From JBBSNV01 sp964458605 (GTDB lineage Bacteria; Pseudomonadota; Alphaproteobacteria; Reyranellales; JAQSWP01), in NCBI GenBank assembly GCA_964458605.1, contig CAYWLS010000001.1, positions 1 to 64,000 of the forward strand: 64,000 nt of DNA, given 5' to 3'. How positions within the stretch are numbered: position 1 is the stretch's first letter; each line of letters begins with the position of its first letter. The notes beneath the pieces are model-generated. The model was not told the DNA's origin. It worked only from the letters and a program-made list of their open reading frames with translations, and made no database searches. The position numbers and the translations under genes were made by a program. Shown here piece after piece: positions 42,020 through 51,084 of the stretch.

Positions 42020-42526
42020 ATGGGTCTTTCCATGCATCAGGCCAGCGTGCCGGTCTTTGCCCGCGCGCTGACCAATCTTTCCGCCATCTTCGACAAGGCG
42101 ATCGCCAGCGCCGAAGCGCGCAAGATCGACCAGTCCGTGTTCATGGCGGCGCGCCTGGCGCCGGACATGCTGGCCCTGCCGCGGCAGGTGCAGATCGCCG
42201 GCGACACGGCGCGCCGCTGCGTCGCCCGGCTGGCCGGCCAGGAGGCGCCGTCGCTCGAGGACAAGGAGAACAGCTTCGCCGAGCTCAAGGCGCGTATCGC
42301 CGCCACCGTCGATTACGTCAAAGGGTTCCAGCCGGCCCAGCTCGAGGGCAGCGAGACGCGCACTATCGCCATGAAGGTCGACGGCAACGATGTGACCTTC
42401 TCCGGCCGCGACTACCTGCTGGGCTTTGCCATTCCCAACTTCTTTTTCCACGTCACCACCGCCTACGACATCCTGCGGCACAACGGCGTGGCGATCGGCA
42501 AGATAGACTATCTCGGGCGTCCCTGA
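42020..42526 (+). CDS. DUF1993 family protein
   Basis: A 168-residue cytoplasmic protein with the DUF1993 pattern: MHQASVPVFARALTNLSAIFDKA at the front, FMAARLAPDMLALPRQVQIAGDTARR, then SFAELKARIAATVDYVKGF and a closing FAIPNFFFHVTTAYDILRHNGV. The family has a DinB-like four-helix fold and unknown function. It starts 23 bases after the CMD gene with an AGGAG ribosome site, so the two probably form an operon. Confidence 0.87.
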   Translation: MGLSMHQASVPVFARALTNLSAIFDKAIASAEARKIDQSVFMAARLAPDMLALPRQVQIAGDTARRCVARLAGQEAPSLEDKENSFAELKARIAATVDYVKGFQPAQLEGSETRTIAMKVDGNDVTFSGRDYLLGFAIPNFFFHVTTAYDILRHNGVAIGKIDYLGRP

Positions 42527-42654
42527 GATATCCGCCGTCCGGCCGGGCGGAACGCCCGGCGCCGGGCCTTGCGCAGATTTGCCGCCGCTCACCACCTGTT
42601 GTTCGGCAATTTGCGGATGTCGGGGATAGCATCGCTCCAGCCTTTTGGGGGATC

Positions 42655-44055
42655 ATGGAAAAATACCTGGCGGCAGCGCTGGCCTATATTCCGCAATTCT
42701 TCGACTACCAGATGCGCAGTTCGCTGCAGCCGGGCTGCGCGCTGGCCATCGCCCACAAGGGCAAGCCGGTGCTGGAGCGCGCCTTCGGCTTCGCCAACGC
42801 GGTCACCGGCCTGGAGCTGACGCCGCGCCATCGCTTCCGCGTCGCCTCGCATTCCAAGACCTTCACTGCTGCGGGCGTCATGAAACTGCGCGAAGCGGGC
42901 AAGCTGAAGCTCGACGATCGCGCCGGCGAATATATCCGGGGCCTGCACGGCGCCGTGGCGCGCGTCACCGTCGCGCAGTTGCTGTCGCATAGCGCCGGCA
43001 TCATCCGCGACGGCAGCGACAGCGGCCAGTGGACCGATCGCCGACCCTTCCTCGACCGCGCCGAGCTGACCGCCGATCTGCGCATGGCCCCGGTGCTGCA
43101 GAACAGCGAGCGCTTCAAATATTCGAACCACGGCTATGGGCTGGTCGGGCTGATCATCGAGGCCATCGCCGGGCAGAGCTACCGCGAGTGGATCACGCAG
43201 AACGTGATCGAGGCGGCGGGCCTGGAGGAGACCACGCCCGATATGCCTTTGCCCCGCGGCGCGCATCTGGCGTCGGGCCACAGCTCGCGCCTGCCGCTGG
43301 GCCGCCGCATCGCCATTCCCGGGCGCAATCCCACCAATGCGCTGGCACCGGCCACCGGATTCGTCAGCACCGCGGGCGACCTGGCGAAATTCTTCGCCCA
43401 GATCGATCCTGCCGTTCGGCGCAGCTTCCTGTCGGCCGAAAGCCGGCGCGAAATGGTGCGGCGCCAGTGGCGCGATCCGCATGCCAGCTTCGAGCGCTAC
43501 TATGGCCTCGGCACCATGAGCGCCACCACCGCCGGCTGGGACCATGTCGGCCATAGCGGCGGGTTCCAGGGGTTCGTCACGCGCTCGGGAGCGCTGCTGG
43601 GACGCGACATCGCCGTTTCGGTGCTGACCAATGCCGGGGACGGCTGGTCGGGATTCTGGTACGAAAGCGTCGTCAACATACTGGCGACTTTCGCCCGTCA
43701 CGGCGCGCCCAGTGCCAGGGTCAGGAGCTGGGCGGGGCGCTGGTGGAGCCCGTGGGGTGCGACCGATCTGGTGCCGATGGGCGACAAGGTCGTGGCCGGC
43801 ATGCCCGGCATGATCAATCCCTTCATGGACAGCAGCGAGATTACCCTGACGGGTCGCGATACCGGCCGCATCACCCTGGCCAATGGCTATGCCAGCCATG
43901 GCGAGATCGTGCGGCGGGTGCGCAACGGGCGCGGCAAGGTCGCGGAACTGTGGTGGAGCGGCAGCAAGATGCTGCCGGAAGCCAAGGTGATTGCCGAACT
44001 CGAAAAGCGTTATGGCGCTGCCAAGCCAGCCCGCAGGGTTCGCCGCCGCAGCTAA
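42655..44055 (+). CDS. Serine hydrolase, beta-lactamase/penicillin-binding fold
   Basis: A 466-residue hydrolase of the beta-lactamase-related superfamily. The SxxK active-site motif is S65-H-S-K68 (FRVASHSKTFTAAG). The second motif YxN is Y156-S-N158, and HSGG at about 300 stands for the KTG triad. A C-terminal extension (about 345-455) with a basic tail is unusual. No signal peptide, so it is probably cytoplasmic; the substrate could be a D-amino-acid peptide or an ester. The next gene downstream resembles an N-acyl-D-amino-acid deacylase, which would fit D-amino-acid metabolism, but the operon link is weak because 250 bases lie between them. Confidence 0.85.
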   Translation: MEKYLAAALAYIPQFFDYQMRSSLQPGCALAIAHKGKPVLERAFGFANAVTGLELTPRHRFRVASHSKTFTAAGVMKLREAGKLKLDDRAGEYIRGLHGAVARVTVAQLLSHSAGIIRDGSDSGQWTDRRPFLDRAELTADLRMAPVLQNSERFKYSNHGYGLVGLIIEAIAGQSYREWITQNVIEAAGLEETTPDMPLPRGAHLASGHSSRLPLGRRIAIPGRNPTNALAPATGFVSTAGDLAKFFAQIDPAVRRSFLSAESRREMVRRQWRDPHASFERYYGLGTMSATTAGWDHVGHSGGFQGFVTRSGALLGRDIAVSVLTNAGDGWSGFWYESVVNILATFARHGAPSARVRSWAGRWWSPWGATDLVPMGDKVVAGMPGMINPFMDSSEITLTGRDTGRITLANGYASHGEIVRRVRNGRGKVAELWWSGSKMLPEAKVIAELEKRYGAAKPARRVRRRS

Positions 44056-44187
44056 CCCTGTCGCGCCGCGTCGGCTGCACGGCTTCGGCATTGGCCCGGA
44101 AGACGACGATACGACATCTGCATCGCGCTTGATCGCAGCCATGGCCGCGCTTGGCGCTTAATGATTCATGTGTCCGCTAACCCACTG

Positions 44188-44202
44188 TAATCAATTTGAT
44201 TA
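44188..44202. promoter_or_regulatory. Perfect inverted repeat upstream of the deacylase gene
   Basis: TAATCAATTTGATTA, two 7-base arms and a single central base, in the AT-rich 250-base gap before the amidohydrolase gene. Arms are exact complements. It looks like a dimeric regulator site. The only regulator nearby is the TetR gene at 46042. Confidence 0.55.
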
Positions 44203-44233
44203 TTTTTGAATTGCAGCCATGCATTTCACAGCC

Positions 44234-44265
44234 TTGACATTGCAAATACAAGAATCGAACGTTCG
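44234..44265 (+). promoter_or_regulatory. Candidate promoter with overlapping TetR-type operator
   Basis: TTGACA at 44234-44239 is a consensus -35 box. The -10 position, 17 bases on, falls in the palindrome CGAACGTTCG (44256-44265). A perfect 10-base palindrome over the -10 is a usual repressor site. It lies about 40 bases upstream of the deacylase ATG. The -10 itself is weak. Confidence 0.45.
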
Positions 44266-44306
44266 TTCAGCAAAAAATGGGAAACATGGGGGAGGACCTG
44301 TCGGCC

Positions 44307-46037
44307 ATGGCCAAATTCGACCGCGTCATCAAAAACGGCATGATCGTCGACGGTACCCGCCAGCCGCGCTTCAAGGGCGATATCGGCATCAAGAACGGGC
44401 TGATCGCCGAGATCGGCCGCATCGACGCCGCCGATGGCGCCGAGGTGCTCGATGCCAGCGGCCTGGTCGTCGCCCCCGGATTCATCGATTTGCATACCCA
44501 TTACGACGCCCAGGTGTTCTGGGACCCGTACTGCACCTTGTCGGGCTGACATGGCATCACCTCGGTGGTGATCGGCAATTGCGGCTTCGGCTTCGCGCCG
44601 GTGAGGCCGGAGCTGCGCGAGCGCGCCATGATGTCGATGACGAGGGTCGAGGCCATTCCGCTGGCATCGATGCAGGCCGGCATGCCGTGGGACTGGGTCA
44701 CTTTCCCCGAATTCCTCGACAGCATCGAGCGCACCCCCAAGGCGATGAACATCCTGCCCTACGTGCCGGTGGGGCCGCTGCTGATCTGGGTCATGGGCTT
44801 CGAAGCGGCCAAGGCGGGCAGGAAGCCGACCGATGCCGAGCACGCCGAGATTTGCCGGTTGCTCGAGGAAGCGATGGATGCGGGAGCCTGCGGCTGGTCG
44901 GCGCAACGCATGCTGCCCACCGGCCCGTCGGCGGTGCAGCGCGATTTCGACGGCACGCCGATGCCGACCGACGTCATGCACGACGACACCTGCCGCGAAC
45001 TGGCCAAGGTGCTGCGGCGGCGCAACGAAGGCTTCATGCAGATGCTGCTGATCTCCGGCGACAACGCCAAGGACAAGGCGTTCTACGAGGAGATGGCGGA
45101 AATCTCGGGCAGGCCGATCGTCATGAACGTGGTGCAGGCCTTCGATCACCGGCCCGATATCCATCGTCGGGTGCTGGCGTGGCTGAAGAGCTGCCGCGAG
45201 CGCGGCATCCGCGTGGTCGGGCAGGGCCTGACCACCGATGCCGGTTTCACCTTCACCTTCGAGGACTGGAACCTGTTCGACGACGCGCAGCCCTGGTGCG
45301 ACGCCACCACCGGCACCCTGGCCGAGCGCAAGGCCAAGCTGGCCGATCCGGCGCGCCGCCAGGCGCTGAAGGATCACATGCCGATGACGGCCACCGGTCC
45401 GCTGCCGGATATCGCGGTGATCGGCCCCAAGCTCGAAAAGAACAAGCAGTGGCTGGACTACACCCTGTCCCATGCCGGCCAGAAGACCGGCAAGCATCCG
45501 GTCGACTTCATGCTCGACCTGGCGGTGGAGGAGGATCTCAAGACCGAGTTCTTCGCCGCCCCGCCCAACGGCAAGATCGAGCACCTGCGCGAGATCGTCG
45601 AGGATCCCTACGTGCTGTTCGGCGTGTCGGACGGCGGTGCGCACACCAAGTTCCTGACCGCCGGGCGCTACCCGACCGAAACCATCGTCAAGGTGGTGCG
45701 CACCCACAACATGATCAGCCTGGAGGAAGCCCATTGGCGGCTGTCGGCGCTGCCGGCCCAATTCGCCGGCTTCACCGATCGCGGCACCCTGCAGAAGGGC
45801 GCGCCGGCCGACATCATCGTCTACGACTACGACAACCTCGCCGTGCTCAAGGACGAGATCGTGCACGACCTGCCGGGCGGCGAATGGCGCCGCATCCAGC
45901 GCGCTCGCGGCTATCGCTACGTGCTGGTCAACGGCGAGGTCACGATCCGCGACGACCGGCAGACCGAGACCTATTCCGGCAAGCTGCTGCGCCACGGCGG
46001 GGCGGCGCCGGCGCAGCGGCGCATGGCGGCGGAGTAG
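44307..46037 (+). pseudogene. N-acyl-D-amino-acid deacylase-like amidohydrolase interrupted by in-frame TGA
   Basis: Would encode about 576 residues. The metal site HTHYDAQVFWDP is near residue 59, and GVSDGGAHTKF is late in the protein. After YCTLSG the frame has TGA at 44547-44549 and continues in the same frame with HGITSVVIGNCGFGF. In this family that spot is Trp in a WHG motif, so the simplest reading is TGG changed to TGA. No frameshift is involved and both parts are otherwise intact. The window uses TGA as stop everywhere else, so it is a nonsense mutation or a base-call error. ATG 44307 was chosen for MAKFDRVIKNGMIVDGTR and the GGAGG upstream. Confidence 0.85.
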
Positions 46038-46041
46038 AGCG

Positions 46042-46680
46042 ATGGGGCGGGAAAATCGTCTGTCGCTGGCCAGCACCGACCGGCAAACGCCCGGCGAAAA
46101 CGCGGCGGGGCGCGCCGCATTGCTGCGCGTGGCGCTGGAGTGCTTTGCCGAGAAGGGCTTTCACGGCACCTCGATGCGCGACATCGCCCACCGGGCCAGC
46201 GCCAGCATTGCCGCGATCTACTATTACTTTCCGTCCAAGGTGGACATCCTGCGTCACATCATGCTGGGCGTGACCCAGGACCTGATCCTGGCGCTGGAGC
46301 GGGCGCGCGAAGCGGCGGGACCGGACGCGGCACGGCAACTGCGCGCGGTGGTGCAGGCGCATGTGCGGCTGCATACCGAGCGGCGGTCCGAATCTTTCGT
46401 CGGCAATACCGAACTGCGCAGCCTGGCCCCGATCGATCGCGACCACATCGTCGCGCTGCGCGATCGGGTGGCGGAGAATTTCCGCGAGCCGATCCTGGCC
46501 GGCACGCGGCGCGGGCTGTTCAAGTGCTCTTTTCCGCACGAGGCGACCCTGGCGATCCTCACCATGTGCACGGCGGTGGCGTCGTGGTATCGCGCCGGCG
46601 GCGGCGAATCGCCGGACGCGCTGGCCGACCGCTTCGCGGTGCTTGCGCTGACGATGGTCGGGTTCACCGGGGTGCTGTAG
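46042..46680 (+). CDS. TetR-family transcriptional regulator
   Basis: A 212-residue regulator. The N-terminal helix-turn-helix is complete: ALECFAEKGFHGTSMRDIAHRASASIAAIYYYFPSKVDILRHIM (about 32-76). The C-terminal ligand domain is longer than usual and of no named subtype. It starts four bases after the stop of the amidohydrolase gene, so both are probably in one transcript, and it is a natural candidate to bind the palindromes at 44188-44265. Its regulon cannot be read from sequence. Confidence 0.9.
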   Translation: MGRENRLSLASTDRQTPGENAAGRAALLRVALECFAEKGFHGTSMRDIAHRASASIAAIYYYFPSKVDILRHIMLGVTQDLILALERAREAAGPDAARQLRAVVQAHVRLHTERRSESFVGNTELRSLAPIDRDHIVALRDRVAENFREPILAGTRRGLFKCSFPHEATLAILTMCTAVASWYRAGGGESPDALADRFAVLALTMVGFTGVL

Positions 46681-46698
46681 CCCGCCGGTTCGCCGCGG

Positions 46699-47745
46699 CT
46701 ATTTGGCGATCGGTGCGGTGCCTGCCTCATGGGCTGGGGGCGCCAGCAGATAGTGCACGCTGAACCGGCCGGCGCGATCGGTCCACAGCCCGGCCGGAGC
46801 GAAGCCGGCGCGGCGGGCCAGTTCCTGGAACTCCGCAGCATCGTACTTGCATGAATATTCGATATGCAGTCGTTCGCCGCGGGCGAAGGCGAAGCGCCGC
46901 CCGGCGACCGTGACCTGCTGCGGCTGGCGCGATTGGAGGAACATCTCGACCCGGCCTTCGGTCGGGTCGTATTCCCCGACATAGGCGAAGCGGTCGAGCT
47001 GGAAGTCGGCAGCCAGCTCGCGATTGAGCCGCACCAGCATGTTGCGGATGAACGCCTCGGTCACGCCGGCGCTGTCGTTGTAGGCGGCATCGAGCACCGC
47101 CTTGTCCTTCTTCAGGTCGACGCCGATCAGCAGCGCGCCTCCGGCCAGGGTGTGCGCCGCCGCGCGCAGGAAATCGACCGCCTCGTCGCGGGTGAAATTG
47201 CCGATGGTGCCGCCGGGGAAGAACCCGACGCGGATCCCTTCGGGCGCCGGCGGCAGCGGCACGGGCCGGGTGTAGTCGGCGCAGATCGCCGTCACCTCGA
47301 GCTCGGGATAGTCGTCGGCCAGCCTGGCGGTGGCCGCGTGCAGCTGCTCGCGCGAGACGTCGATCGCCACGTAGCGGTCGGGCCGGTCCATGGCCGACAG
47401 CAGCGCGCGCACCTTCTCCGCGGCCCCGGCGCCGTACTCGACCAGCTGCGCCCGCGAGCCCATGCGAGCGGCCATGTCGCGGCCGTGACGGCGCAGGATC
47501 TCGATTTCGCTGCGGGTGGGATAGTATTCGGGCAAGGTGCAGATGCGCTCGAACAGCGCCGCGCCGCGGGCGTCGTAGAGAAACTTGGGCGGGATCGCTT
47601 TCTGCGGTCGAGCCAGTCCAGCCAGCACCGCTTCGCGCAGGCCGTCGATCGCGGGATCCAGATCGACGAACTCCACGCGGCTGGGGGGCTGGCGCCTGCT
47701 CAGGGCGCCGCTGTCGCCGGGCAGCGGCGATACGAAATAGTTCAT
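46699..47745 (-). CDS. egtD: L-histidine N-alpha-methyltransferase EgtD
   Basis: A 348-residue SAM-dependent enzyme that trimethylates histidine to hercynine, the first step of ergothioneine synthesis. The methyltransferase core has VEYGAGAAEKVRALLSAMD, YVAIDVSREQL and FFPGGTIGNFTRDEAVDFL, all typical of EgtD, and IPPKFLYDARGAALFERICTLPEYYPTRSE is the family N-terminal signature. The start overlaps the egtB stop as ATGA. Convergent with the TetR gene, 18 bases between stops. Confidence 0.93.
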   Translation of the reverse strand: MNYFVSPLPGDSGALSRRQPPSRVEFVDLDPAIDGLREAVLAGLARPQKAIPPKFLYDARGAALFERICTLPEYYPTRSEIEILRRHGRDMAARMGSRAQLVEYGAGAAEKVRALLSAMDRPDRYVAIDVSREQLHAATARLADDYPELEVTAICADYTRPVPLPPAPEGIRVGFFPGGTIGNFTRDEAVDFLRAAAHTLAGGALLIGVDLKKDKAVLDAAYNDSAGVTEAFIRNMLVRLNRELAADFQLDRFAYVGEYDPTEGRVEMFLQSRQPQQVTVAGRRFAFARGERLHIEYSCKYDAAEFQELARRAGFAPAGLWTDRAGRFSVHYLLAPPAHEAGTAPIAK

Positions 47746-49040
47746 GCGTCCTCCGCGAGCCGGATGCCGGAAAATTGCCAGCGTGCGGCCGGCGGAAAGA
47801 AGTTGCGATAGGTGGCCCGGATATGGTCGGCGGGGGTGGCGCAGGAGCCCCCGCGCAGCACCATCTGGCCGGACATGAACTTGCCGTTGTATTCGCCGAT
47901 CGCGCCCTCCGGCGCGCGAAAGCCGGGATAGGGCAGGTAGGCGCTCTGCGTCCACTCCCATACATCGCCGTACATCTGGCGCAGGCCGCCCTGGGCCGCG
48001 CCATCGGCGGGCCGCGGATGGAGCCGGTCGCTGTCCATCAGGTTGCCGGCCACCGGCAGGCCGCGCGCGGCCACTTCCCATTCCGCCTCGCTGGGCAGGC
48101 GCTTGCCGGCCCAGGCGGCAAAGGCGTCGGCCTCGTAGAACGACACATGGCAAACCGGTTCGGCGGGATCGAGCGGCCGCTCGCCGCTCATGGTGCGGAT
48201 GGTCCAGCGGCCGTGCTCGTCGTGGCGCCAGTAGTGCGGCGCGCGCCAACCTTGCGCGTTGACTGCGGCCCAGCCGTCCGACAGCCAGAAATTGGGCCGC
48301 CGATAGCCATCGTCCGCGATGAAGGCGAGATACTCGCCGTTGCTCACCGGCCGGTCGGCGAGACGAAAGGGGCGCAGGAACACCCGGTGACGTGGACCTT
48401 CGTTGTCGAAGGCGAAGCCGCCATTGCCGGCGTCGCCGTCATGGCCGATCTCGACCAGCCCGCCGGCGAAATCGCACCAGCCCATTTCGGCGCGGCTGTC
48501 GACCAGGGCCGGAGCGGGGCGCGGCGCGGCGCGCAACGCCGGCATTTCGAACTGCCGCGCCAGCACGGTCTTGATGTCGGTGACCAGCAGTTCCTGGTGC
48601 TGTTGCTCGTGATGCAGGCCAAGCTCTATCAGCGGCGCCAGGCCCGCCAGCTCCTTGTCGTCGGCCCTCGCCAGCAGCGATGCCATGGCCCTATCGACAT
48701 GGCCGCGATACTGCACGACGCACTGTACGGTGGGGCGCGACAGCATCCCGCGCTCCGGTCGCGGATGGCGCGGACCGACCGCTTCGTAATAGGAGTTGAA
48801 TAGATAGCCGAAGGAGGGATCGAACGCGCGATAGGCGCTGTCGCTGGCCAGCACGAATGTTTCGAAGAACCAGGAGGTGTGGGCCAGATGCCACTTGGTG
48901 GGGCTGGCGTCGGGCATCGACTGGATAACCATATCCTCCGGCTCCAGCCCGTCGATCAGCGCCAGGCTTTGCCGTCGCACCAATGCGTAGCGCCGCGCCA
49001 GATCCTCGCGGTCCGATAAGGCCAGTTGGGGCGCCGTCAT
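47742..49040 (-). CDS. egtB: Ergothioneine sulfoxide synthase EgtB
   Basis: A 432-residue non-heme iron enzyme that joins hercynine to a thiol donor. The N-terminal DinB-like domain supplies the iron ligands, H51 in KWHLAHTSWFFE and H144/H148 in HHEQQHQE, spaced as in the studied EgtB. The C-terminal FGE/sulfatase-type domain (about 190-430) has MGWCDFAGGLVEIG, RPVSNGEYLAFI and LRGGSCATP. ATG 49040 was preferred to a TTG two codons upstream. egtD follows with a 4-base overlap. EgtC and EgtE are not in the window. Confidence 0.93.
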   Translation of the reverse strand: MTAPQLALSDREDLARRYALVRRQSLALIDGLEPEDMVIQSMPDASPTKWHLAHTSWFFETFVLASDSAYRAFDPSFGYLFNSYYEAVGPRHPRPERGMLSRPTVQCVVQYRGHVDRAMASLLARADDKELAGLAPLIELGLHHEQQHQELLVTDIKTVLARQFEMPALRAAPRPAPALVDSRAEMGWCDFAGGLVEIGHDGDAGNGGFAFDNEGPRHRVFLRPFRLADRPVSNGEYLAFIADDGYRRPNFWLSDGWAAVNAQGWRAPHYWRHDEHGRWTIRTMSGERPLDPAEPVCHVSFYEADAFAAWAGKRLPSEAEWEVAARGLPVAGNLMDSDRLHPRPADGAAQGGLRQMYGDVWEWTQSAYLPYPGFRAPEGAIGEYNGKFMSGQMVLRGGSCATPADHIRATYRNFFPPAARWQFSGIRLAEDA

Positions 49041-49173
49041 GAACAATCCCGCATTGCAAGCTCTTACGTTAAGCCGGCTCCGGCGGTTCCTGCCGCCGGC
49101 TGCCGATCGCTGTCGCTTACGCTGGTGAACTTTGCGAAGAGTCTGGCCGCCGTCGCGGCGCCAGACAAGGGCG

Positions 49174-49965
49174 TTAACGGTATTTTGATGCGCGCGCTGC
49201 TGGCGCTACGCCTGCATCGGGAAAGACCTTGGCGGCGAAGCGGGGATAGGTCTCGGCGATTTCGCCGGCGATGCGCGAGCGCATCAGCGCCAGGGTGGGG
49301 CCGTCGGGCGCCGGCGTCGCCGGCACCTCGTCGGGACAATCGAACTCGAAGCCGGTGTTGTCGCGCACCTCTTCGACGGAATGCCCGGGATGGACGCTGG
49401 CCAGCGCGAAGCGCAGCCTCTGCTTGTCGAAGGTGAACCAGCACAGATTGGTCAGCAATCCGACCGGTCCGCCGGTCCGGTAGGTGCCGTCGTTGCGCGG
49501 TCCCGCCGCGGAAATGAAATCGACCTTGGGCACGAACACGCGCCTGGTGTGTTCCTCGCGGAACAGGATCAGCCGCTTGACCAGGTAGTAGAGATAGGCC
49601 GAGCCGAACGATCCCGACCATCGCACCTTGGTGGCGGGATATTCGCCGCCGGTGCCGACCAGGTTGACGTTGGCATGACCGTCGATCTGGCCGCCGCCCA
49701 GGAAAAAGGCGTCGAGCCGGCCTTGCGCTGCCAGATCGAACAGTTCGACGCCGCCGTCGGTCATGAAATTGTGGCGCGTGCTGCCCAGCACGATCAGCCG
49801 CATCGCCTCGTCCGGCGACTGCTCGGACCAGGCGCGCGCCAGCAGCGCGCCGGCGCCGGGGATCGGCGACGCCGCGCCGGTCGCCACCACGCGACAGCCT
49901 TCCAGCAGACGCGCGATGGTGAAGATCAGCAGTTCCTGCCGACTGAAGGATGGGATGTCGGTCAT
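49174..49965 (-). CDS. CoA-transferase family I, beta subunit
   Basis: A 263-residue subunit of a two-component CoA-transferase (glutaconate CoA-transferase/IpdB type). The active-site region reads GALLARAWSEQSPDEAMRLIVLGSTRHNFM, followed by FDLAAQGRLDAFFLGGGQIDGHANVNLVG. A structural PKVDFISAAGPRNDGTYRTGGP follows. The alpha-subunit gene lies 16 bases upstream. Some family members are hydrolases acting in ring opening of steroids (IpdAB), so the reaction may be hydrolysis rather than transfer. Substrate unknown. Confidence 0.85.
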   Translation of the reverse strand: MTDIPSFSRQELLIFTIARLLEGCRVVATGAASPIPGAGALLARAWSEQSPDEAMRLIVLGSTRHNFMTDGGVELFDLAAQGRLDAFFLGGGQIDGHANVNLVGTGGEYPATKVRWSGSFGSAYLYYLVKRLILFREEHTRRVFVPKVDFISAAGPRNDGTYRTGGPVGLLTNLCWFTFDKQRLRFALASVHPGHSVEEVRDNTGFEFDCPDEVPATPAPDGPTLALMRSRIAGEIAETYPRFAAKVFPDAGVAPAARASKYR

Positions 49966-49981
49966 GGCGCGGTGGCGCTGT

Positions 49982-50812
49982 CTACTCGGCGGCTCGGCGC
50001 TGATTGACGTACATGTCGAGATAGAGGTCGAACCCCTCGCGCGAACGCGCCATTTCGCTGTACTGCGCGATGTGCGCTTCGTCGACCTGGTATATGTCCC
50101 ACAGGTTGAGCGGCCAGGCGCCGCGCGGCGCCTTGGCGATGCCGCCGACATAGGCGGCCGGCAGGGTGCCCGCCGCGCTTTCCTCGGTCTCCAGAAGGTC
50201 GATGTCGCGGATTTCCTCGACCGTCACCAGCGACCGCTTCGAGGCATGGGCCATGGCCAGCAATTCGCGGCGGCGGCCGATGAAAACGTTGCCGTCGCGA
50301 TCGGCATAGGGTGCGTGGAACACGGCAAGATCCGGATAGATGGCCGGCAGCAGCACGATCGGATCCTTGCGGTCGCTGAACGGATTGTCGATCACCTTCC
50401 AGTCGCTGCGCTGCTTCAGCAGATCGGTCTCGAGCATGCCGCGCAGCGGCATGAAGGGCAGGCCCTTGCCGGCGGCCTGGATCGCGGCGTGCACCGCGGG
50501 GCAGGTGGCGTCGAGCATCTTGAATTTCTGTTCGCGCAGGCCGGCGACGAAACGATGGGCGGTGCCGTATTCGCCCAGGGTCACGGCGGAGGTTTCAAGC
50601 GTGTCGACCGCACCGGCGCCGATCAGCAGCTCGGCCTGCAATCCCGATACCGGCACGCACACCAGATGGAGGTTGCGCACGCCACGGCGGATCATCGCGC
50701 GCGTCAGCTCCATGGCCACGCCCGTATAGTCGGGCGGAACGCAGATCTTGGCGCCATTGGGAACCAGCGACGCGAGCTTCTCGACATTCATCAACGCAGC
50801 TTGCCCGCCCAT
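49982..50812 (-). CDS. CoA-transferase family I, alpha subunit
   Basis: A 276-residue alpha subunit paired with the beta subunit downstream. The N-terminal fold is typical: ICVPPDYTGVAMELTRAMIRRGVRNLHLVCVPVSGLQAELLIGAG, then FMPLRGMLETDLL and PDLAVFHAPYADRDGNVFIGR. ATG 50812 was chosen over a TTG at 50827 because AGGAG lies about eight bases before it. The promoter probably lies in the palindrome-rich 50813-51084 gap. Confidence 0.85.
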   Translation of the reverse strand: MGGQAALMNVEKLASLVPNGAKICVPPDYTGVAMELTRAMIRRGVRNLHLVCVPVSGLQAELLIGAGAVDTLETSAVTLGEYGTAHRFVAGLREQKFKMLDATCPAVHAAIQAAGKGLPFMPLRGMLETDLLKQRSDWKVIDNPFSDRKDPIVLLPAIYPDLAVFHAPYADRDGNVFIGRRRELLAMAHASKRSLVTVEEIRDIDLLETEESAAGTLPAAYVGGIAKAPRGAWPLNLWDIYQVDEAHIAQYSEMARSREGFDLYLDMYVNQRRAAE

Positions 50813-50914
50813 ACCGATCTCCTGCAAATAGGCTAAAAAATAGTCTCGCGCTTTTAGTCTTTAACAGCAACCACGCCATATCATTCCATTTTCACGAAAC
50901 GTTCAATGTCGCCA

Positions 50915-50952
50915 AATCATTAAATGATTGTATCGATCCAATATATCGATAC
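50915..50952. promoter_or_regulatory. Two inverted repeats upstream of the CoA-transferase operon
   Basis: A perfect 7-1-7 palindrome AATCATTAAATGATT (50915-50929) is directly followed by GTATCGAT (50930-50937), CCAATAT, ATCGATAC (50945-50952), an exact 8-base inverted repeat with a 7-base spacer. They sit 100-140 bases upstream of the alpha-subunit start in an AT-rich gap. A tandem arrangement of two dyads suggests operators. No regulator gene is adjacent. Confidence 0.6.
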
Positions 50953-51084
50953 GATTGTGTTCTGAAACCCTCGTTCGGCCATCACAAAGCACGCGACACT
51001 GGAGTGCCGTGAGCATGTTCTGGCGCACTGAATGCAAAGGGTTGTTCCAAGTGCGTACGCAAACCTCAAGCGTGGCGCCGCTGG

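Noticed and set aside
44547..44549. Selenocysteine at the in-frame TGA of the deacylase
   Set aside because: Family members have Trp in this WHG motif, there is no sign of a SECIS-like hairpin just after, and the enzyme class does not use Sec. A TGG to TGA change is simpler.
44219..46273. 684-codon frame overlapping the deacylase in another frame
   Set aside because: Arg/Gly/Ala-rich shadow that runs across the true gene and into tetR; the deacylase frame has the metal motifs.
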